The notes under the pieces are model-generated. The model did not search any database, was not told the DNA's origin, and was given only the letters and a program-made list of their open reading frames with translations. DNA of 55,000 bases from Cristatella mucedo (lineage: Eukaryota > Bryozoa > Phylactolaemata > Cristatellidae): assembly GCA_009760855.2 (NCBI GenBank), contig WPIO01000007.1, positions 2,388,501 through 2,443,500 on the forward strand. The letters are read 5' to 3'. The position numbers and the translations under genes were made by a program. The stretch's first letter is position 1, and every line of letters begins with the position of its first letter. Below, piece by piece: positions 1 to 23,517 of the stretch.

Positions 1-99
1 CGGTTCTGTACTTTTGTTCCGCCGTGCAAGCTTGCACTCCTGTGTGGCTGCAGCAGAGGCTGTGTTCACGCGCCTGCCGGCCCTAATGCTTCGTTCTAG

Positions 100-12134
<12,035 letters not shown>

Positions 12135-12711
12135 GCGTGCTGCACCCGGAGCGAAGGCTGCAGTAGCTGCTGCTACATTAGCCTGGCGAACCCCAAACAG
12201 AGGTTTTCTACACTGCAGCCGAGGCTGAAGGCGGCCTTGGCGTCTGCTCTTGGTGCCGCTCCCGCCTTCATCCACTGTACAGTCAATCATCGTCATCATC
12301 ACTTTATAATCAGGGAATGGTTTCTGGCTGCACACTAGCTAGCGTAGCTGTGGGTGCAACCGTGCCGGCCTTGACCTTGCTGCTGCTGCTGCTGCTGAGG
12401 CTGCACTCACCCGTCTGTAGACCTTACTGATCTCACGCTTGCATTGTCTCTTTCGAGCGGGATCGCAGGAAGTCGGACCCAACCGGGGCACGGCGGCTGC
12501 CCACTGTAAGCGGCCATGCTGCCTGTGGAGCGCCCTCGTTGTCTTTACCTCCGTCCGTTCGACCGTCAGCAGCGGTGCCATGTTTCTATACCTGTAGTGG
12601 TAGTTGGCCAGTTTTCGACCATGTACTAGTGCATCATCAAAGCCTTGCCGTCGCTGAATTAGCGGGGCTTGCCAGTGTGCCGTAGCCGTGGATAAAGAAC
12701 TCACGTTAATG

Positions 12712-12717
12712 AATAAA
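12712..12717 (+). terminator. Possible KDM7 polyadenylation signal
   Basis: AATAAA about 580 bases after the KDM7 stop codon. It is the clearest plus-strand hexamer I noticed downstream of the gene. No transcript evidence is available. Confidence 0.35.
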
Positions 12718-13136
12718 TTAATTCCTTTTTTTAGCAAGATGACAGGCTCGCACATGTGCCGCACTCTTCGCGTGTGTCAAAGTTGATTCTGAGCTCGCCG
12801 AAGCCGCTGCCTGCTTGTTACAGCGTGCTGCCAAGCCGGCAGCTCGCCGTCCCAGCTTCCCCGTACGACTTGTTCCTGAGAGGGGGCGGAATGGGATGCA
12901 GCGTTGCAGCTCGCTGTTGTCCTTTTTCTGGAACGACGTGCGGCCCTTTGCATTTGGCAGCACTGTTTACTGTTGTAGCTTCCGGCTGAGACCTTTGACT
13001 TGCATCTAGCGTTTTGTTATTTCTTGTACCTAGTCCATAGCAATTAAGTCGGTTTTGGTGAACAGATATCTCGTGCATACACGAATTGCATATGGTTGAG
13101 AACTCACTGTGGGATTTGGTGATGTAAAACAATATT

Positions 13137-13262
13137 ATCTTAAGGGCTGTTGCCTCTGCTTGCACTGACCTATAAAGGATTGCCTGCTGCAGGACTCGAA
13201 CCTTGTAGCTGCCGAATAGCCTAATGGTTGTCACCACTGCTTGCAGTGGACAGTAAAATAAG
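13137..13262 (-). mobile_element. tRNA-derived SINE, family 2, partial or rearranged copy
   Basis: On the minus strand it contains a B-box-like GGTTCGAGTCC at about 13190-13200 and the end motif CCACTGCAAGCAGTGG (13237-13252). A second, diverged version of that end at 13150-13165 suggests two overlapping or duplicated fragments. Related copies are at 18951, 39946 and 46730. Confidence 0.6.
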
Positions 13263-13408
13263 GGATTCGACAAGTTGGGATGCAAGTCGCATATGATGCA
13301 GAAATAGCTAAATTTGTAATTTCTAGACCTGTTGCTTCTGCTATGCAACATGTTTATCTTTCAAAGGGTACCCTAAACAAATATTCGACTGTCGGACAAA
13401 TGTAATGT

Positions 13409-13451
13409 TATTTTCTCGACACCCCTCTTCAGGGTAAATGTCGAGAAAATA
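13409..13451. repeat. Perfect inverted repeat (13-base arms) with a nested CCCT/AGGG pair
   Basis: TATTTTCTCGACA at 13409-13421 is the exact reverse complement of TGTCGAGAAAATA at 13439-13451. The 17-base loop contains CCCTCTTCAGGG, which can extend the hairpin. No gene overlaps it. Confidence 0.9.
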
Positions 13452-14463
13452 CTGAGCAGGTTGGTCTAACAATAGAATATTTTATTGGGAACCTATCAAA
13501 GACAAACATGATGTAAAGGGATTCTGAAGTTTGACGATTTCCAAAGGAAAGCTGTCTAACCCGGAAGAAAACCTGAAGTAACATATATGCAAATTAAAAA
13601 ATCCGATCATATCATGTCCGACTTGTGTCTTTAACTTGTTAAACCTTGGTTCTTCGAAGTACGTGTAATGTGTGTCCGTCTGTAACTCCAAAAAGACTGG
13701 GTGTTATTCAGGAGAGTTTTGTATAGTGCACTCAGTCTAAGCGGCTTTCGGTACGCATTCGATAGCCAACATACTTCTTCTCGCGAAGCAAAGAGAAAGT
13801 TAGAAGCACAGCAGAGTCAGGAGAGCGGTTGAGGTAGTGAGTGGCATGGAAGTAGCAGCTCAGGACGGCACAGGAAAGAATGAGCCATAGTCGTCAGCAG
13901 AATAGTTGTCATTGTGTAAGTGAGCTCCAGTCTAGGATTTGCAGAGCAAAAGCTTCTGCCACCAACGATCTCTTAAGCAGAAGAATGGAACTGCTAATTT
14001 ATTGTCAATACAGCACCCCAGGGCACGAAACAACTGGTGCAGCAGTCAGCTGGGTATTAATGAGCCAAGCATTGGCAGGCCTTGTCAGAAATTTGCTCCG
14101 TTGATCAACCGGAAGCCCCCCCCCCACTGTCCCTCCTACATAAAGTACACAGCCCCTTATAACTAAGAATAAACTTACTGTAGTCACTAATGATTCCACT
14201 TCATCCGACTAGCAATTTTACCATGTCCAATTTTGAGCAATAATTGTTTACCCTAGCCTCCAGAGTGTCCTTGAAGCTTTCGCATGTAATAGAAACTTGC
14301 CAGCGAAAATATATATATATGGTCTGCCTTCATGCATCTTAAATTGCAGCACTTGTGGAAGTACTTAATTGCCATTTTCTTCATAAATTGGCCTCAGGCC
14401 TGACAAGAGGCGGCTGCTGGATGCATTTTCATGCTAGCTCAGGAAAACGCGAGCTAAGATCGA

Positions 14464-14590
14464 GCTGGTTTGGCCTAGTGGTAAAGGTGCTCGCCATGAC
14501 CAGGTCTGGCCGAGGTCGTAGACTCGAGCCCTGTGGCCTACTTAAACTGCCAGAATAGAGGTCAAGCTCTCTTAGGGCGGTATACAAATG

Positions 14591-14640
<50 letters not shown>
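14464..14640 (+). mobile_element. tRNA-derived SINE, family 1, ending in an AT microsatellite
   Basis: The A-box region TGGTTTGGCCTAGTGG is followed by GTAAAGGTGCTCGCC, a B-box-like GGTCGTAGACTCGAGCC, the tail hairpin remnant (AGAGGTCAAGCTCTCT) and GGCGGTATACAAATGAAC. An AT repeat at 14597-14640 has grown from the 3' end. This is the clearest plus-strand copy of the family. Confidence 0.8.
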
Positions 14641-14644
<4 letters not shown>

Positions 14645-16216
14645 ACAAAGGTAAATTTATCGACCTAGACACCTGGACCGAAACTGATGGGCTTAAGCCT
14701 CAAGTATTGAGACTGCTATACCTGGTAGCAATGCTGCCACTGAACGAGTGCATACCTAAACCTCTGGACTAGTGTATGCTGATTTTCTGCTCCTGGTTTT
14801 GTCCTAGAACCATGGGAGATAGCCATGTCGTATCGAGCAAAAGAAATGGCACAGGAGCACTCGCCTTGGTACGAGTACTTTGGCTTTTCTCTCAACGGGA
14901 AACCCGGCATGCTTTTTAGTTGCCTGGCTTAAAAGTCGAGGATGACAGCCATCTGGGGCTCTAGCTTTCAGCAAGGGGTATTGGACCATTACTTCCTAAA
15001 GTTGTGAATAGGCTTTGCTCCACAGCAGTTAGGTTCACAGCTGCGTTCACACTCCGAGCCGATTGTCGAAAGCAAATGCATCTATGCATCATTGTGGCAG
15101 GTCCCATTGTGCCATCCACACAATTTTAATGCATCCACCAGCAAGTGTCTACACTAGCCGAGGTCGGAAGCTTTCCAGCACTGCAAACAGTTTCACGGTT
15201 CCTTTTGGTCTAACAAAGATGTTTTCACGACAGATACAAACCATGGTTTATAGCTGTCCCCAATCTTGAGTTTCTGAATGGTAAACACATCTTGTGGAAC
15301 ATGCCGCAGAACGGGATATCACAAGGATGGCAAAAGTCATATGGCAAGAGCAGCTATGGAAGAGCAACTAATTTATTAACACCAATAATCGCGTGCAAAT
15401 TGCCAGAAACAGCACACATGAAACCTATACAGTATGAAATAAATATTAATGCTACAAGATTATATAGGATGCTAAGAGATCGTGCAGCAAATGCAATATT
15501 TCTGCTATCACAGAGGCAGAGGCCATGTCACCCCAACACGACAGAAGCACCATCCTCATAAAAGGTGAGAAAATGTGTGCTCGTCTGAGTGAAGTTTCTC
15601 TTCCTGAAAACGTCTCCACCAAAATTGAAAGCAGACTGGCCTATTGTTATACATGTACTCTATGAGGCGAGTTGTGCAGTCGCAGCCACTCACAAGTGCC
15701 GATTTCATACGCACTATGGATTTAACAAATGAATACATTGGAAGTCCATCCGAGCACGAGCTGTGTGCATCCCTAGTTCGAGCCTAAAAGTAAATGTTGC
15801 GCGGTTGCATTTCAGTGCGACCCTTGACGACCTATAAGCAAATCCGATTGCAGGACATTTTCGTAGATGCAGTGCAGCCTTTACAGTGTGGCCGAGTACC
15901 GGCAGCACATGCGAGCTCGGCTCAATGCATTCAGGCAACAGTTGCACGATCAGCCTACAGCTTTGTAGGAGGTAACCAATGTAAACAGGGCTGCAAGAGC
16001 GACAAGGTACGATAAAACAAAGTGAACGAGTGAAGCAAACAGATTGCCCTAGCCGAAAGATACTAGGACGACGAACAAACGAATGACTAAAGCACAGCAT
16101 ATCACGTTCGTGTGTGAGTGCATGTCAGACACACAACAAAGAACCGATCAGGGGCACGTCACCTTGGAAGGTCGAGACCCTAAAAACCGAGGAAAGCAAG
16201 GACTTCAAGAGATAGC

Positions 16217-16408
16217 GAAATGATTTGCATGCTGACCCTGTGCATGTCACCCCTAACCATATTATTCATTTCGTTTGTTTTTCAAGCATGATTTTACTTA
16301 CCATTCAATTGCATTTCACTTTACAGCAAATATAAAGCGCCTAGAGAGAGATTAAGTTCTCTGAGGGCACTTTATCAAGTGAATTATTATTATTATTATT
16401 ATTATTAT
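16217..16408 (+). mobile_element. LINE 3' UTR and tail fragment
   Basis: The last 190 bases of the LINE family, matching 2185-2362. It has the CATGCTGACCCTGTGCATGT and CAAGCATGATTTTACT stretches, then TAAAGCGCC, the AGAGATTAAGTTCTCT hairpin, GGGCACTTTA and ATT repeats. Confidence 0.9.
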
Positions 16409-16799
16409 GGAAGTGTCGGATGTCAATGTACGGACTTCAGCGGCAATTATAGAGTAAGGCAACTCTTCATTGCCTGATTGGTACATAAATAGGGCTGCAC
16501 TTTTACACGTTCAAACTGAACCTAGACTTACACTAGAGAGATAAGCAAAGGAAAACAACAAGGCCACAAGCAAAAGAGTCATGAGCATCAGAGATTATTG
16601 GCTTAGTCAGACAGGGCCTATGTAGGTAGCTTGAAATGAGATTTTGCTCCTGATAGTGACACTGATGTACAACAGATAACCACGAATTTACCCCCATGCA
16701 GATATCAGTTTTTGGGGGTAACTTCTAACTGCCTGACTGGCACAAATAGAAACAGTGTCGCGAGCCAGGATTTCCATCAAGGGGGCGACTTGCAAAATT

Positions 16800-16805
16800 T
16801 TTATT
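16800..16805 (-). terminator. Possible polyadenylation signal of CHCHD copy A
   Basis: AATAAA on the minus strand (TTTATT on plus), about 170 bases downstream of the tentative stop codon of copy A at 16975. Confidence 0.35.
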
Positions 16806-16974
16806 TAGGGGCAAAACCCACAAAATGTTTATGCAGGCGGTGCCACCTCTAAATAACGGAAAACTATAGTGCAAAGTCATAAGGGTTCATTAGACATGAG
16901 CTCGGCGGTTTTAGCATTGAGTAAAAATTGACATAACTTTGTCGGCGACATCGGTAGGCGTAGGGACATGCCAC

Positions 16975-18257
16975 CTACCGCTGATCTGAATGCATTTTGC
17001 TGCTCTCAGCTACATGTATACAACCTCGAAGAGAAAACACAAGACGGATAGCTTTTTAGATGGAGCTGGTCAGGCTAGGAAGGTTTGACAGGAGCGCTGT
17101 GTCCTGCGGCCGGCCACTGCATCGAGCTGCGTCAGCACTGGGACCACGTACACCGCCATGCACCACCAAAAACCAACCCCAAAAACTCACCGAATCGTCC
17201 TTTGCATTCCTTCAGGGCTTCGTTGAAGCCGTAGCAGAGCGCCAGGTCGCCGCTGTTATTCTGGGCGCACTCTAGGAACGCCTGCATTTCCTGCGCACAG
17301 GGGTTCTGCTGGGTCTGCTGGCCACTGGGAGCCGCCACCGCCGCCGGAGCTGCAGACGAGCTGCCGCCACCGAACGCGCCCGTTACGGCTGCGCCCAGCG
17401 TGTGACCCTGCAAAATCGAACGCATGCTCAGCTCCACCGCCGCCGCGACTCCACCAGCAGCAGCGCCGCCGCAATGACGCCGGTCGGCCGCCGGTCGCCG
17501 CTGCGCCTTACCACGGCCGAGCCAACGGCCACACCGGCGGCCGTGGTCGCCATCTGCGCGAACAGGCCCGGCTGCTGCGGCTGCAGCGAAGTGGCGGGCG
17601 GCTGCGCCGCGGCCGGCGCCGGCGGCTGGGGCCGCGTTGCGGGCACGGCCGGGCCGCCTCGAGCCGGGCTACTGCAACGAAGGGCGACGCGTCGCGCGTG
17701 CGGGCGGGCGGGCGGGCGGCGACCGGCATTTCATTCGTCCGAGCGACAGCACGGCATACGAGACCGAGACCGCGGTGCCTGCGAGCCTAGCGAGAGACGC
17801 GCTGCGGTAGCCGCCTCCGCGCTGCACGCCGCTACAGCATGCGGCGCAGCCGTGCCCGCGACAGCGAGAGAAGGAAGGCCGGAATCAGGCGGCGACGACC
17901 GACGGCGCAGCTAAAGCGGACGGAGGGAGCGCGACGGCTGCCGTCGGCCCGGCGCACGGGCGGACGGGAAGGCGACCGAGACGCCGCGGAGCAGGGCAGC
18001 CGCGGCAAAACGAACAGGCGCGAACGTTGTGCTCAGCTGCTCAGCTGAGCGACTCGATCTCGAGTTGAGAGCACCCTCGCGCCGGACCAACGCCGCAGCG
18101 GCGGCGGCGGGCGAACGCAGCGGAGGGCAGGGGTAAGCTACGCCGCGGTTCGGAGAATTGCGGCCGACGCTCGTCTCTGAGAGACAAAGCAGTGAGCAGG
18201 CAACGCGGAAAACGCTAAAAGACGAACCCAAACTGACCTCGATTGTCTTCGCGGCAT
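16975..18257 (-). CDS. CHCHD2: CHCHD2/CHCHD10-like mitochondrial twin-CX9C protein, copy A
   Basis: Small protein of the mitochondrial intermembrane space; in animals CHCHD2 and CHCHD10 interact with MICOS and respiratory-chain assembly. Exon 1, 18257-18238, starts MPRRQSR. Exon 2, 17668-17512, carries the Pro/Ala-rich segment and the family signature [14 protein letters not shown]. Exon 3, 17407-17191, has [15 protein letters not shown] and the CHCH domain, with both CX9C pairs intact ([11 protein letters not shown] and [11 protein letters not shown]). Phases 2, 0 and 1 match copy B. The last exon is tentative: 17024-16975 has a pyrimidine-rich acceptor, phase 1, and a TAG stop after 16 codons. 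If it is right, the protein is about 147 residues. Exon 1 to exon 2 lies in a very GC- and CpG-rich block, unlike copy B. Confidence 0.88.
17640..18240 (-). promoter_or_regulatory. CpG-rich block over exon 1/intron 1 of CHCHD copy A
   Basis: The block has dense CG dinucleotides (runs such as GGGCGGGCGGGCGGG at 17702-17717) and very high GC content, ending abruptly near the start codon at 18257. The many overlapping Arg/Ala-rich ORFs here result from composition. It resembles a CpG island at a housekeeping promoter, but no specific binding site is claimed. Confidence 0.5.
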
Positions 18258-18950
18258 GTTCTTCGCACTCGGCAGTTGCTGCTGGCGAGTGATCGCTTGT
18301 ATCGAGTCGGAAGGCTGGAGGATTCTGGAAGGTAACTGCAGGTGACTCTCGCGTATTGGTTGGTTCGGGAGGCCGGCTCGGACCGGTTGTCAGCTTAGCT
18401 CCACCCCGGAAGCTGTCTTACGTAAGGGCGGCCATAACTTTCGTCACATCGGTATATCGTCATACATGCAACGGTCAGTATTGCAGAGTTACGCGTGTAC
18501 GCTTTTACAAGCTAATTATATTGGCAATTCTCACGATAAAGCTAAGGCTGTCGTCTCGTGGTTAATGCGGAGTCCAGACCAGCTACAGGCTGTGCAATAA
18601 CCTGACTTAACAGTATCAGCCACTATGTATGATGCAACGTATGCCAATCACTTAGGTATGTCAATCGCAGCACATGTCACACATAGCAGCACAAGCCGTG
18701 TGATGTAATATAAAACCCACTGCATCAGCTACAGGGGGATATCAGACAGCACCGACAACTTTGCTGTCATCCATTTTCCTCTGGCTCATTGACCAGCAGG
18801 TGACAAGTTTTCCCAAGTGATTTTTGTCATTTCCTTAGTGGCGCTTGTCCCATTAGTAAGCCACGTACATCGTACACATCTGGTTAAACAAGCCCTAAGT
18901 AGTTCAAAAAAGCAGCTGATTTAGCAGCCTCACTTATATAGTGGCAGATG

Positions 18951-19073
18951 AACCCTTACGGCTATCATCACTGCTTGCAGTAGGTGGTAAAGATGGCTCA
19001 CGGCAAGATTCGAACCCACATCTTTAGCCATTAAGAGCTAGTACTTGACCTCCTGGGCTAAGACTTGTTTAAG
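18951..19073 (-). mobile_element. tRNA-derived SINE, family 2
   Basis: Reading the minus strand: GTCTTAGCCCAGGAGGTCAA (A-box area), GTGGGTTCGAATC (B-box), then a 3' end related to CCACTGCAAGCAGTGG and ATAGCCGT. It matches the copies at 39946 and 46730. Confidence 0.7.
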
Positions 19074-19702
19074 TGACGTTTTCAATTCGGATGGGGGTGA
19101 GTCAGTAAGTGCTCTGCGACCAAGGTAAACCAGTGTACCCATGATCCGAAGATGCAGGACGTCTGCTAACCTACCTCACCACACTCAGCAAGCAACAGCA
19201 GCTTGAGTGTGGTGAGTGGGTCTCACGAGTCGTGGTTCCATCGGTTTGCTACAGCGATCCCTGTTAATTTCGAGAACGAAAAGCTGCTGGCTATGCCAAA
19301 TCTGGAAGCTTGCACAAACCGGAATGCCTTGCCACTTTTCTGGTGGTAGGGGGACAGGGATGCCATCAAAATAAATGTTCACAGGTTTACACTGCAACTC
19401 CGTGTCATAGCATGCTACCAAAAGTTTCCTTGATGTGTGAGGTCTTCATATTTGCTAATTGTTGTCTCATTGCTTGACAACCTGTACTAGATAAGCAATG
19501 CAGCAAGGTGGATGAGCCTGAGATCCCTCCAAAAGTGCACCATCGGCGAGTCCCAGTTGCTTAATTCTGCACTCATGATCACACAATGAAAATCGAAAGA
19601 CAAAGTCACAAGCATAGCTTACTAAAAACTGCTCGACCACAGCTCAGAGCCTCACAATCATAGCAGTCGCAGTCAAGTAAAATACTTGAAATGAACAGGG
19701 AC

Positions 19703-19746
19703 TTTATTTTGTGAAGACAATGATTGAGGATTAACACTTCTTTATT
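19703..19746 (-). terminator. Two AATAAA signals downstream of CHCHD copy B
   Basis: TTTATT on the plus strand at 19741-19746 and 19703-19708, about 95 and 133 bases after the copy B stop codon. Their position suits a short 3' UTR. Confidence 0.55.
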
Positions 19747-19840
19747 GTTTGTGCTCAATATAAGTGCAAAGCCATCGTTAAGAGGTGTATAGCTGTGTCA
19801 CACGTTAGTTGATCAACATTCGATCATGCCGACTTCATAG

Positions 19841-22689
19841 TCAGTTCATACCTGCAAGACAAACATAGGCCAAAGATAGAGACGAGACTATCAACATACC
19901 TCTTTGCAAGAAAAAAACATTGTAAGTCCAAGTGCAGTCGCATTGAGCCACTTGCATGCTCACGAGGTACCAAATCGAAGCCGGTCATAATAAAAATTAA
20001 TTAATTTGCATAGCATCCTCAGTCTAAAAGATCTTGTTCTAGGCAATGTACATATGCTGTAAAAGAAGCATGATCATATGGCTATTAATAATATGCACAA
20101 TGTCACAAAGATAACATGGTTAGAGTGACATGCAGATATTTAGTGGCACCATGCACAGTGTCAGCACCCATAAGCACACAAAGGAGGAATCAAAAGGACC
20201 ACTGCATGCTGAGACAAATAGGTGCGTCTTTAGCTCTTTTTTTTTAATGTCAAGTCACAAGATATCGCATCGTCAATCGGTAGTAAGTTACCGGCTTTGA
20301 AAGCATACAAAGTAAAGGCATGGTCTCAAATGCTCTGGGGATCGTATGAGTAGTAGCTAAACGACTACAACCCACATCAGTTTAAAACTCGTAAGTATCC
20401 AACGTAAGTGCGTTTCATACTGAAATCGTCTTGGAGCAAGCAACGTTATTTTAACATTGGTGAAGCAGTTTACTGCATGCACTTTGAATCGGATGTAACG
20501 ATTGAGCGATGTACTACAATCATAAGCGCACAACTAAAAGCCTGCTTGTATGTCCTGCTCCGGCAGTCACACGAAGCAGAACTTCCAGAGTGCACAGTGG
20601 AGCACTTACCACCATAGCGACCTTTACATTCCTTCAGAGCCTCGTTGAATCCATAACACAGCGAAAGGTCGTTGCTATTACTCTGCGCACACTGAAGAAA
20701 AGCTTGCATCTCCTGGGCACAGGGGCTACCATAGTTCTGCTGGCCCGGGGCTGCTGCCCCTGCCTGTGCTGCCTCAGCCCCACTGCTACTGCCACCGGAG
20801 AATGCTCCCGTCATCGCAGCACCCAAGGTATGCCCCTGTCAAGATAAAAAAGTGAATAGGCAATTCACAGAAAAAGTTCGCAATGTAAGCCATACAAGAC
20901 AGTACAAGTCGGCAGCATGGAAGTACACGATAGAAGGAAATGCAATATTCGAAATCATCGGATAGCATTGAGAAAAGGACATGACGATTCATCGGGGTAA
21001 TAGAAGAATGACAAGAGAAGGAACTGGTACCAATCTCTGAAGGCACGTGTGGAATTTTGAGCTGATTTGCAGATATTTGGTTACACAGCCAAGAGTAAAG
21101 TAGGATAACGATTTATGGGCAAGACAAAAGAATTGTAGGTATACTGCATTTGGCAGAGAAACGTCGATACTCCATTGCATTCGTAGGATTCAGCACGAGG
21201 GAAAGTGTCCGACCACTTGTTAATCGTTCACCTTATGCAATGCAGCAGGACAGCTGCAGGGACTGCAGAAAACTCCTTCGTAACACCCACTTGATCTTGT
21301 GGTTACAGACGGAGATACACTACTTTACATTACTAGGCAGCCTGCCTAGCGCCTCAGCGTGCTTAATTAATTGTACACCAGAGTGGCAGCACTGCCAAGG
21401 CACACGTGGTAATCATGATGTGCAATACAACAGAGAATATATACTACCAACAGCAATGGCACCCATGGAGTAGCAAAGCAGAAAAACGTAAATTCATGTG
21501 CAAATAAGCATAGACATTGCAGGTCAAATAACATACAACAGTAATGTCGCATAGCATTTTTGGGTCCCATGCCCACGGCTGAGCACTTACCACGGCAGAG
21601 CCTACGGCCACACCAGCAGCAGTAGTAGCCATCTGGGCGAACATACCCGGCTGCCTTGGCTGCATGGCACTGGCTGGCGGTGAGGGTGCAGGCATCGTCT
21701 GCTGCGGCCGTGTCGCAGGAACAGCAGGACCGCGGACAGGGCTGTAGAATAAAAGGAAAAATCTGTTAACACAAAGCTCTAGCCTCCACATAAAGTTATA
21801 TGAAAATAGCTAAAAACCACATAAGTTGACCTAGGCTTGATGAATGGCTATGAAAAAGTGCTTATGAAACTACGCTGGCTGCTGGTCCGTCGTGAGGGCT
21901 AGTAGCAACATCTAACAGGCCGAAACCATCAATGGTCAACCGCAATTGAAGGCTGCGAATCCTTTTAACAAAAATTGAAACATTGAATAAACATTTGCTG
22001 ATTTAACATTGAACTCCGCAGCGGACATGAGAGTGACGTGTCATGATCAGCTGGCACGGTGTAATCAGATGGCCGGCAGGCTGTTTTCAGCTCTTCATTT
22101 CGTCAGACTATGCCAACGTAGGATGCTAGTATAGCAAAGGTATACCGACGGTGTAACGGACCGCATCCCAATTTTATCCGTGACTGAAGTGGTTTCAGCG
22201 AAAGTACCAAATGGGGCTAACGAACCACACGGAAAGTGCCACCATTTACTACTGAACACTGAGCTACAGTCTGCAACGTGATTTTACAAAAACTATGCCG
22301 CTAGTGACGCTCATTCAAAAATGAATTTTAAAAATAATGAGAGGCTTTTGATCAATACAAAGGCACTCATCTTTACTCAGTTGTCGGCCTAGGAACAGGT
22401 GCATAGCGATGCTTAAGTTTTTTTTTTAGCTCATGTTATAACAGCTAGCGTAAAACTCCATGCAAAATAATTAGAGCTAGAGGAAATAATTACACAGAAA
22501 ATCTGGTGCAAAACCATGGCTTAGTAGACCGGGTACCATCTCAAACCTGAAAGACGGCCCGAGGGATTCGTGGATTATGCAATTCCTAAGCTAAGGAACG
22601 CACCAAAGGCAGCTCAGACAGCGAACTGCCAAAGTTTCTCTTAGAGAATGCGATGTTTACCTCCTGGATGCTGCCTGTCTTCGTGGCAT
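19841..22689 (-). CDS. CHCHD2: CHCHD2/CHCHD10-like mitochondrial twin-CX9C protein, copy B
   Basis: A second, complete gene of the same family as copy A, 1.6 kb upstream of it on the same strand. Exons: 22689-22661 (MPRRQAASR), 21741-21591 (PAVPATRPQ, then [22 protein letters not shown] region), 20835-20610 (GHTLGAAMTGAFSGG and the CHCH domain), 19851-19841 (last two residues and TGA). Phases are 2, 0, 1, and the product is 138 residues. Both CX9C pairs are intact ([11 protein letters not shown] and [11 protein letters not shown]), as needed for MIA40-dependent oxidative folding. The N-terminal Arg-rich stretch fits a mitochondrial presequence. The last intron contains a LINE fragment. The shared intron positions and phases show duplication at the DNA level, not a retrocopy. 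Confidence 0.92.
19985..20345 (-). mobile_element. LINE 3'-end fragment in the last intron of CHCHD copy B
   Basis: On the minus strand it matches the LINE end: the AGCTAAAGACGCACCTATTTG stretch near 20225, the GTGCTGACACTGTGCATGGT UTR motif near 20150, and a degraded tail near 20020-20060. It is heavily decayed. Confidence 0.7.
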
Positions 22690-23152
22690 TTCGAAGTAAT
22701 ATGACCACTACACGGTTGGATCTCGAACAACCACTAGCAGCTCGCACTACGGAGACAGACTAGAAATGGCTGCTCGCTGTACTAGATGCCCTTTCCGCAT
22801 CCGTTTCCGCTAGTGGGCGAGTTGGATCCGGCTCGAATGATCAAGCGAAATATAAAAACTAGTAAAATGTTTCAGGGTGACTTAAAATTAAGGAAAATAT
22901 TATTTATACAGAGAGGGAGCTGTGGTAAATAAGCATACAGTTTGAGCGAGATCAAAGTACGAAGTACAAGCAGTTGACCTCCCAGATGGCGGTGTGCCCT
23001 TGCCGAATCCCTTAACTCAGTGCCGTACTACCAATCTACGCATAATAACTGTGACTTTATATGCAATTATAAGATATTATTGAGTCTCGCTTTTAGTTGT
23101 TATTGATTTAAAACCTTCTCGTTCGAATTTTGGGCCGCGTTAGACAAATGCC
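22690..23152. other. Region upstream of CHCHD copy B, nothing recognised
   Basis: Presumably contains the promoter of copy B. It is AT-rich with no CpG cluster and no clear TATA element, in contrast to copy A. Confidence 0.4.
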
Positions 23153-23513
23153 TTCACTTCGTATGCTCCCGAAGCCCGGAACTCACTCCTGACTGACGTC
23201 ACGTCAGTCCCTGACTCGACATTTAAAAAAGAAGCTAAAACCCACCAGATTATCCCAACATTAGCTAGGTATTGGTGACTTTATTCTGTGTATATATGCT
23301 TGCTGACACTGTGCATGTTACCACTAACCATATTTAAATTTATATGCTGACAACTCGCCCATTCACGCTAACCATTTTATGCTCGTTGACATTGTGCATG
23401 TTACCACTAACCATTTGATTATGCTGCCTGTATAGCATAATTCAAGTGCGTGGAAAGAGCTAATGTTATCGAGGGGGCTTAAAATGTATTACTATTATTA
23501 TCATTATTATTGT
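23153..23513 (+). mobile_element. LINE 3'-end fragment
   Basis: The fragment starts in the C-terminal RT region (TTCGTATGCTCCCGAAGCCC, then ACTTTTAAA-like codons). It continues through the UTR with CACTGTGCATGTTACCACTAACC present twice (23305-23330 and 23391-23414), and ends in a decayed tail with ATT repeats. Confidence 0.75.
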
Positions 23514-23517
23514 ATGC

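Larger units (their letters stand above)
12135..16216. other. KDM7 3' UTR and intergenic region without recognised genes
   Basis: Apart from the listed SINE copies (13137, 14464), the hairpin at 13409 and the AT run at 14597, I see no coding region. The longest ORFs (up to about 177 codons, minus strand 12818-13351) lack recognisable motifs and cross SINE sequence. Confidence 0.5.

Noticed and set aside
16440-16760. Two similar stretches, GCCTGATTGGTACATAAAT (16470 area) and GCCTGACTGGCACAAAT (16731 area)
   Set aside because: Similarity is limited to about 20 bases; too little to call a repeat.
17402-18231. Several Arg/Ala-rich ORFs around CHCHD copy A
   Set aside because: They lie in a CpG-rich block and have no recognisable domain; the real reading is the minus-strand CHCHD exons.
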